A DNA stretch of 64,000 nucleotides from Spongilla lacustris (taxonomy: Eukaryota; Porifera; Demospongiae; Spongillida; Spongillidae), in NCBI GenBank assembly GCA_949361645.1, contig OX442429.1:2235231-2299230 (forward strand), given 5' to 3'. A program made the translations under genes and the position numbers. A model generated the notes under the pieces. It made no database searches, was not told the DNA's origin, and saw only the letters and a list, made by a program, of their open reading frames with translations. Every line of letters starts with the position of its first letter. The first letter of the stretch is position 1. This document shows, in pieces, positions 60,001 to 64,000 of the stretch.

Positions 60001-60619
60001 GTTCCAGATTATTGGGCTGTAAATACAATTAATTGTAATCTGTTGTTGCATGTACATGTACATGTGTATGTACATGTACATGTACATGTACATGTTCTTA
60101 TTGCTTTGTTCTTCTGTAAAAGGTGGTGAAACCAGTTGAAATACCAGCAGAGACACCAAACAAAGGTACAACATGTTCATGTATGTTCTTTATTATACAC
60201 TATGTACTACAGTCTGTAATGCATGGCATATTGTAAAATGACTTGGGGGCATTGTGTATACATACATGTACATGTATTCACTTTAAAATTTAGCTATTGC
60301 AATTGTAATGCACACAATAGGACTTTTCGTATACAAGTAATTACATGTACATGTACATGTACATGTATACATTTAGATGTATATGTATACATTACTCCAG
60401 TGAGAGGTTCAGCTACAAAGTTCAAATGTACATGTACATGTACATGTATTTGTACTGTTCCCTCCACGAGATTTTCTAATTCATGCAATCGTGTACATGT
60501 ACATGTACCTGCCATTTCTGCAGACTCATCGTCAATGGATGTTGATGATGGTGCCTCATTGATGAGTTTTTCTTCTATGGTGAGTCAGTATCATACATAT
60601 ACATGTACATGTACATGTA

Positions 60620-60681
<62 letters not shown>

Positions 60682-61506
60682 TGTGTGTGTGTATGGTTAA
60701 AGTACAATGCTGCAATATAGAAATGGCTTATACATGTCAGCACTATGTGCACAGCTTCGTTATGTCACAGCAGTAATTTGACAAGTATAACATGTACATC
60801 TAACATGTACATGTATATGCAGCTACATGTACATTACATGCACATGTATTTTTTTCACCTTGTTGGGTGACGATAACCCAGGAAATTGCACAGATGTACA
60901 TGTAATACATGTACATGTACATGTCTTGTACATGTTTCTCTACATGTGGGGTGCTGCAGTATGATTGTGCAATGATCGCAAATAAATACATGCATGTACA
61001 TATACATGTACTTGTACTTGTACACTAGCCTGGGAAGTGACTATTGTGTAGTCAGTGTGGAGACTCGTACACACTTCATTTATGACTGATTATAAAGTAC
61101 TGCATTTCATTGCATAATTTCTGGCAATCCTATGTACATGTACATGTACATGTGCATTTATTGTGTCATGTGGCCTGCTGTGAAATTACATGTACATGTA
61201 CATGTACATCCATACGCAATGAATTTTGTTCAGTACTTTTTAATCAGTTACACAACATGTGCAAATGAAGTGCGTACATGTAAATTTAAATACTGGTGCA
61301 CGATGGCATTGCATTCTTGTCTTAATATAACCTGGGATGAACATCCTCTGTTCAATGTCATGTGGCTTACACCTGTAGGGTGGTCGTCGCCTTGTCATCT
61401 CAAGAACATTTAGGGACGAGGAGGGCCGGGAGTATGTGAGAGACGAGGTGGTTAAGGACCAGGCAGTGATTGATGCATATGTCTACACCAAGAAGAAGGG
61501 AATCAC
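42010..61506 (+). CDS. TAF1: TFIID subunit 1 (TAF1), 23 exons, 3' end beyond the window
   Basis: Largest TFIID subunit, the scaffold that binds TBP and TAF7 at promoters in the nucleus. Exons: 42010-42084, 42289-42406, 43504-43665, 44445-45157, 47344-47526, 47765-47933, 48755-48933, 49383-49508, 50173-50532, 51399-51578, 51978-52082, 53326-53526, 54245-54392, 55370-55500, 55647-55724, 57277-57411, 58133-58264, 58881-58959, 59209-59305, 59600-59786, 60123-60165, 60524-60579, 61379-61506. All phases agree; they encode 1,261 residues. Residues 1-64 match the TBP-binding N-terminus (GFLFGN, LESLLDK-like). Exon 4 is Ser/Pro-rich. Exons 5-19 are the DUF3591 core: [91 protein letters not shown]. Exon 20 is acidic. 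Exon 23 reads [19 protein letters not shown]. The zinc knuckle and bromodomains are not in view. Intron 7 uses a GC donor. Confidence 0.95.
46976..47285 (+). other. GC-rich island in TAF1 intron 4
   Basis: CpG-containing and GC-rich against AT-rich introns, ending about 60 bases before exon 5. One frame reads [16 protein letters not shown] (about 47190-47245), which looks like a kinase glycine-rich loop, but no further kinase motif follows. It could be an inserted fragment or an internal promoter; neither is shown. Confidence 0.35.
48070..48590 (+). mobile_element. Possible one-ended transposon or MITE in TAF1 intron 6
   Basis: After TA comes CAGGGTGTTCCTCAAGCAAG, which resembles mariner-type termini, followed by about 500 bp of AT-rich sequence unlike the ACATGT-rich introns. 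No matching right end was found. Confidence 0.35.
48934..49382 (+). other. GC-AG intron (TAF1 intron 7)
   Basis: The exon-7 reading ends GAT TCT GAG and is followed by GCAAGT. The next exon starts after CCAG at 49383, joining SE to AVDHVPKPS in phase 0, and no GT nearby keeps the conserved reading. The donor GAG/GCAAGT matches the strong consensus typical of GC-AG introns. Confidence 0.85.
50596..50792. mobile_element. Small foldback MITE in TAF1 intron 9
   Basis: AAGGTAAACTGCC...GAACGGGTTGG at the left is mirrored by CCAACCTGTTC...GGCAGTTTACCTT at the right, with arms of about 40 bp. The middle contains an (ACATGT)n run. Confidence 0.7.
51136..51308 (+). repeat. Polypyrimidine 20-bp minisatellite in TAF1 intron 9
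   Basis: Unit CTCCCTCCACCCCCTCCTCT repeated about eight times, strictly pyrimidine on this strand. It lies about 90 bases upstream of exon 10. Confidence 0.9.
52323..53146. mobile_element. 824-bp foldback MITE in TAF1 intron 11
   Basis: Ends CAGTATCCACCGAAAAAAAG and its complement, each flanked by TA. Inverted arms of about 355 bp (52323-52680 and 52785-53146) with few mismatches surround a spacer of about 100 bp. It has no coding capacity. TA flanks suggest mobilisation by a Tc1/mariner transposase. Confidence 0.9.
53623..53902. mobile_element. Foldback MITE in TAF1 intron 12
   Basis: AAATTGGTGATGTAGGAT...GGAAATTATACAT at the left is mirrored by ATGTATAATTTCC...ATCACCAATTT at the right; arms about 85 bp with small differences. 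Confidence 0.75.
55955..56838 (+). pseudogene. RLE-type retroelement fragment in TAF1 intron 15
   Basis: Sense orientation. Starts after an (AAT)n run with [20 protein letters not shown] and [20 protein letters not shown] (thumb). After a frame break it continues [20 protein letters not shown], a [19 protein letters not shown] block, [12 protein letters not shown], a CCHC knuckle (CPYC...HHALTC) and [15 protein letters not shown]. Another break precedes SRPADV and [18 protein letters not shown]. It ends abruptly at [10 protein letters not shown]. 5' and 3' truncated. Confidence 0.85.
58442..58850 (+). repeat. 27-bp minisatellite in TAF1 intron 17
   Basis: Unit CACTGTATACCCCACCCTGG plus TACTGGT, about 13-14 near-identical copies with one shorter unit at the start. 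As 27 is a multiple of 3, four reading frames stay open and give long spurious repeat peptides. It fills most of the intron between exons 17 and 18. Confidence 0.92.
60621..60692 (+). repeat. (GT)n microsatellite in TAF1 intron 22
   Basis: About 35 GT units with one TATG interruption, 40 bases after exon 22. Confidence 0.95.
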
Positions 61507-62170
61507 GTGAGTGTGGATGTGATGTTTGGCACTGTGTTATTTGCAGCAGTGTACATGTACATTGTGTGTGCACTGTGAAGGATGCTGGGCATGCTGTGCA
61601 CTGTGAGAAAGCCCCCACCTCCACTGAAAAAGATTGCTCGTGTTTAAACGAGTGTATCTCTGTATTCATGAACTGCTCTTCAAAACCTACCATTTCTTTC
61701 CTGAAATGTTGAAGCAGGCACACGGAAGCAGTTTAAGGATGTCATTATCCTTAAATAAGGATCGTCTTTTGCATTGCATACTTTTGCTAACCAAGCAAAT
61801 TAGATAATAAGTATTGGTTACAGGGATACACTTGTTAGACACGCGCTATCTGTTTCGGTTTGTGGGCGATGCACGGTTAATTCTGTTTATATACATGTGT
61901 AATATTTTCTCTACTTACATGTAACACATACACAGGCTTGCTGTACATGTACATGTACATGTACACTATACATCTAAATGTATCTGTTTATCAATGTGCT
62001 TGTAATTTAAGCTGAGTATGCTAATACGATATGCCCAGTTACACATGTACATGTATACATTGTAGATGAACTTGTGGAACCCTTTATTAGCAACTGGTTA
62101 TACTTATACATGTACATGTACATGTGCGTGTATTTGCACTTGCAATCATAGCCTTTTACAGTACAGTATT
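61507..62170 (+). other. TAF1 intron 23, proximal part
   Basis: Begins with a GTGAGT donor after exon 23. No exon for the next conserved TAF1 block is seen in the rest of the window. Confidence 0.6.
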
Positions 62171-62173
62171 ATA

Positions 62174-62790
62174 CAGGGTCTCCACAAAAGAATGCAACGC
62201 TTTTACATCACTATAACTCAGGATTGAAATTAATTAACTGCTTGATTTCTTTAATATATGTTGCAGTAGTTAGGCCTATACTAACAATCTAATTAGATTT
62301 AAATTATTGTAAGCGGTTAAGTAATTATATCAAAACCCTCATATATCAAAATATTCAAAGCCCAACTTATTAAAGATTACAGTTAGAGATAATTGATTTT
62401 AATAACTATTAATAAGTAATGCAAGATCTGAATATGTGGTGGAACAGCACTGATTTTAAGTTACTGAGTTAAGTAGTGAGTTATTAACATTTAAAACCAT
62501 GATTTGCTTAAAGGTTATTAAGGTTGAAGCTGTTATTGGATAACTAATTTTTATAACCGTCACTAATTACTCCATTATTAAATGAAGTACATGTACATTG
62601 TAAAAAATACCATTTGATTTTGTAGTAGATCATGTAATGGTGAGTTACTAAAACTCAAAGTTAATTCCAATTGTAGTGGTCTTTTACACAATGTACCATT
62701 TTCAAGTTTGATTTGTTGTTTTGAGCACTAACTAGTAAAACACCAATCAAATTTCATACTTTTTCAAACTTTTTTCACAGCTATTATATA
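62174..62790 (+). mobile_element. Mariner-like left terminus and AT-rich body
   Basis: After TA comes CAGGGTCTCCACAAAAGAAT then GCAACGCTTTTACATCA, closely like the terminus of the 9.3-kb foldback element (GGGTGTCCACGAAAGAACGC). About 600 bp of AT-rich sequence follows. The right end was not located, so it may be a truncated copy. Confidence 0.5.
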
Positions 62791-62942
62791 TCTAATGTTA
62801 CATTACTGTGTCAAATTAATTAATTGCAAGCTATTTGATTTTATCTTTACTTATTATTATTATAAATTCACAAGTTACAAGATAAATGAACAAAACAAAC
62901 AACATGATACTTATCCTAACACTCACTCACTCACACAATATA

Positions 62943-64000
62943 CTATACAAAAAACTCTTCCTCCTGACTGCCCATCTTCATTGTTCCCAACATCGAAGCT
63001 GCATTGCCACGTTGGACGGCAACTGAGAGTCTCTGAGTGAGGTATGCAAAGGAGTTGGCTTCTCCAGACACCTGCCTCAACTGATGTCCCAAACCTTTCA
63101 GGAACTCCATTGTCTTTGGTCCAAAAACTCCACTTGTTTCTATTGCCACTGGAGTGAAAAAGTAGCAAGAGTCAAGGTGTTTATACTTCTGCATCTTCTT
63201 TTCTTCTGCCTGTTGAGCAACTGCTCCAACTTGCTTTGCAGCAATTGTGGAGTAAGAAGGTGCAAAAGTATCCGGACACGTTGCGTCCCACACCAGAAGT
63301 TGGCCACACTTCCAAGGGACAATTGAGACACCATCAGGTCGCTTCCCATCTGAACGATACAGGCCTGAAGGCTCCAGACGTGATGGAACATGTGCTGCAA
63401 CCAAAGCTCTGTAGATGATGTCATTGACAGCTGAATGGCGGTGGTGGCGACCTGCACTCTTTCTGCAACTTAAGCCATGTGTGGCAAACTGAGACACCTC
63501 TGCCCCACAGTGTTGACAGGTATGACTTTGACATAGAGGTAGTCCCAGACGGAGACCCATAGATATTCTCATAGTAGCATCATCCATACGTAGTCCCAGT
63601 GATGTAACCGGCAGGGCATTTAACCATGCACCAGACTCCTTACAGGATGCTGCTAGGAAACGAGCCCGGCGCATTGGATCAGATGAGTCTGTAAATAGTG
63701 TATCTGCAATAGAAGATACTCTGAGTGAGTCCCATGTTTTCTGATGATGGGCAGCAGCATCAGTGGGGGGTTGTTCTTGGCACCCTTGGGACCATGCAGC
63801 AAGAGCCTCATCCACATAGCTGAGCTGAGGTGGTTGCATATTTGCTGGTAGAATTAGGTGAGCAAGTCCGGAGGAGGCAGCAGCTGAAGCCAAGAAGGCA
63901 GAAGGTGCAAGCTGCACAGCGCTCCGAATGCCAAGCCCACCATGACACATAGGCAAAGTGGATTGTATCCAAGAAGGGTCACTTTCAGCCAGTTGGATAT
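62943..64000 (-). CDS. RLE-type non-LTR retrotransposon, open C-terminal part, 5' beyond the window
   Basis: One uninterrupted frame from the window edge to a stop at 62943. Reading leftward: thumb region PMCHGGLGIRSAVQLAPSAF; ARFLAASCKESGAWLNALP; LRLGLPLC; a CCHC knuckle (CQHC, 9 residues, HGLSC); HHRHSAVNDIIYRAL; and a clear restriction-like endonuclease signature KRPDG followed about 13 residues on by LLVWDATC (the P-D...D-x-T pattern of R2-class enzymes). Then come CYFFTPVAIETSGVFG and a Met/Glu-rich end. A TGAG-repeat tail follows at about 62920-62935. This is the best preserved retroelement coding sequence here. It lies antisense inside TAF1 intron 23. Confidence 0.87.
   Translation of the reverse strand, partial: IQLAESDPSWIQSTLPMCHGGLGIRSAVQLAPSAFLASAAASSGLAHLILPANMQPPQLSYVDEALAAWSQGCQEQPPTDAAAHHQKTWDSLRVSSIADTLFTDSSDPMRRARFLAASCKESGAWLNALPVTSLGLRMDDATMRISMGLRLGLPLCQSHTCQHCGAEVSQFATHGLSCRKSAGRHHRHSAVNDIIYRALVAAHVPSRLEPSGLYRSDGKRPDGVSIVPWKCGQLLVWDATCPDTFAPSYSTIAAKQVGAVAQQAEEKKMQKYKHLDSCYFFTPVAIETSGVFGPKTMEFLKGLGHQLRQVSGEANSFAYLTQRLSVAVQRGNAASMLGTMKMGSQEEEFFV

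Larger units (their letters stand above)
42440..62125. repeat. Scattered (ACATGT)n palindromic hexamer clusters
   Basis: Dozens of short runs of the self-complementary hexamer ACATGT (TACATGTACATG...) occur in nearly every TAF1 intron and just past exon 23, each 12-45 bases long. Examples are 43090, 45960, 50698, 51740, 54961, 57840, 59041, 60340 and 61130. Outside this gene such runs are rare and short in the window. Exons are free of them. Many short open frames in this region are translations of the repeat. Confidence 0.9.

Noticed and set aside
1..64000. tRNA or rRNA genes
   Set aside because: None recognised by eye; a covariance-model search would be needed to exclude small or degenerate ones.

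Overview
This is nuclear DNA of an animal. Two multi-exon genes with GT-AG introns are readable: a Reeler-DOMON-cytochrome b561 ferric reductase (FRRS1 type, minus strand, 29.75-35.3 kb) and the 5' two thirds of the TFIID subunit TAF1 (plus strand, 42.0 kb to beyond the right edge). Short FRRS1 introns, AT-rich spacers, and many mariner-type and restriction-like-endonuclease (RLE) non-LTR elements suggest a non-vertebrate metazoan. A sponge is my best guess, but that is inference.

Layout. 0-3 kb: a frameshifted RLE-type non-LTR retrotransposon. 3.3-4.3 kb (minus): a single-exon membrane protein of unknown family with a premature TGA. 6.2-15.5 kb: a 9.28-kb foldback element with about 2.4-kb inverted arms, flanking TA, and a broken DD41D mariner transposase in its centre. 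16.2-19.4 kb: a 3.19-kb TA-flanked element with about 400-bp inverted repeats and an intact 608-residue transposase. 21.2-24.4 kb (minus): a decayed Ty3/gypsy pol (protease, RT, RNase H, integrase). 25.2-26.3 kb: another RLE retroelement fragment split by a short repeat. 26.3-29.7 kb: no gene recognised. 29.75-35.3 kb: the ferric reductase gene. 35.4-41.6 kb: a graveyard of RLE retroelement fragments, an inverted duplication and a 21-bp minisatellite. 42.0-61.5 kb: 23 TAF1 exons whose introns are crowded with the palindromic hexamer ACATGT, foldback MITEs, minisatellites and a retroelement fragment. 62.9-64.0 kb (minus): the open 3' end of another RLE retroelement running off the window.

The two host genes have unrelated jobs. 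FRRS1-type proteins move electrons across membranes to reduce ferric iron; TAF1 is the scaffold of TFIID. Everything else is mostly mobile DNA. The best candidates for something undescribed are the giant foldback mariner element, the intact transposase with 111 residues between its second and third catalytic acids plus a SAP-like insert, and the ACATGT saturation of TAF1 introns. All calls are by eye; no database search was possible.
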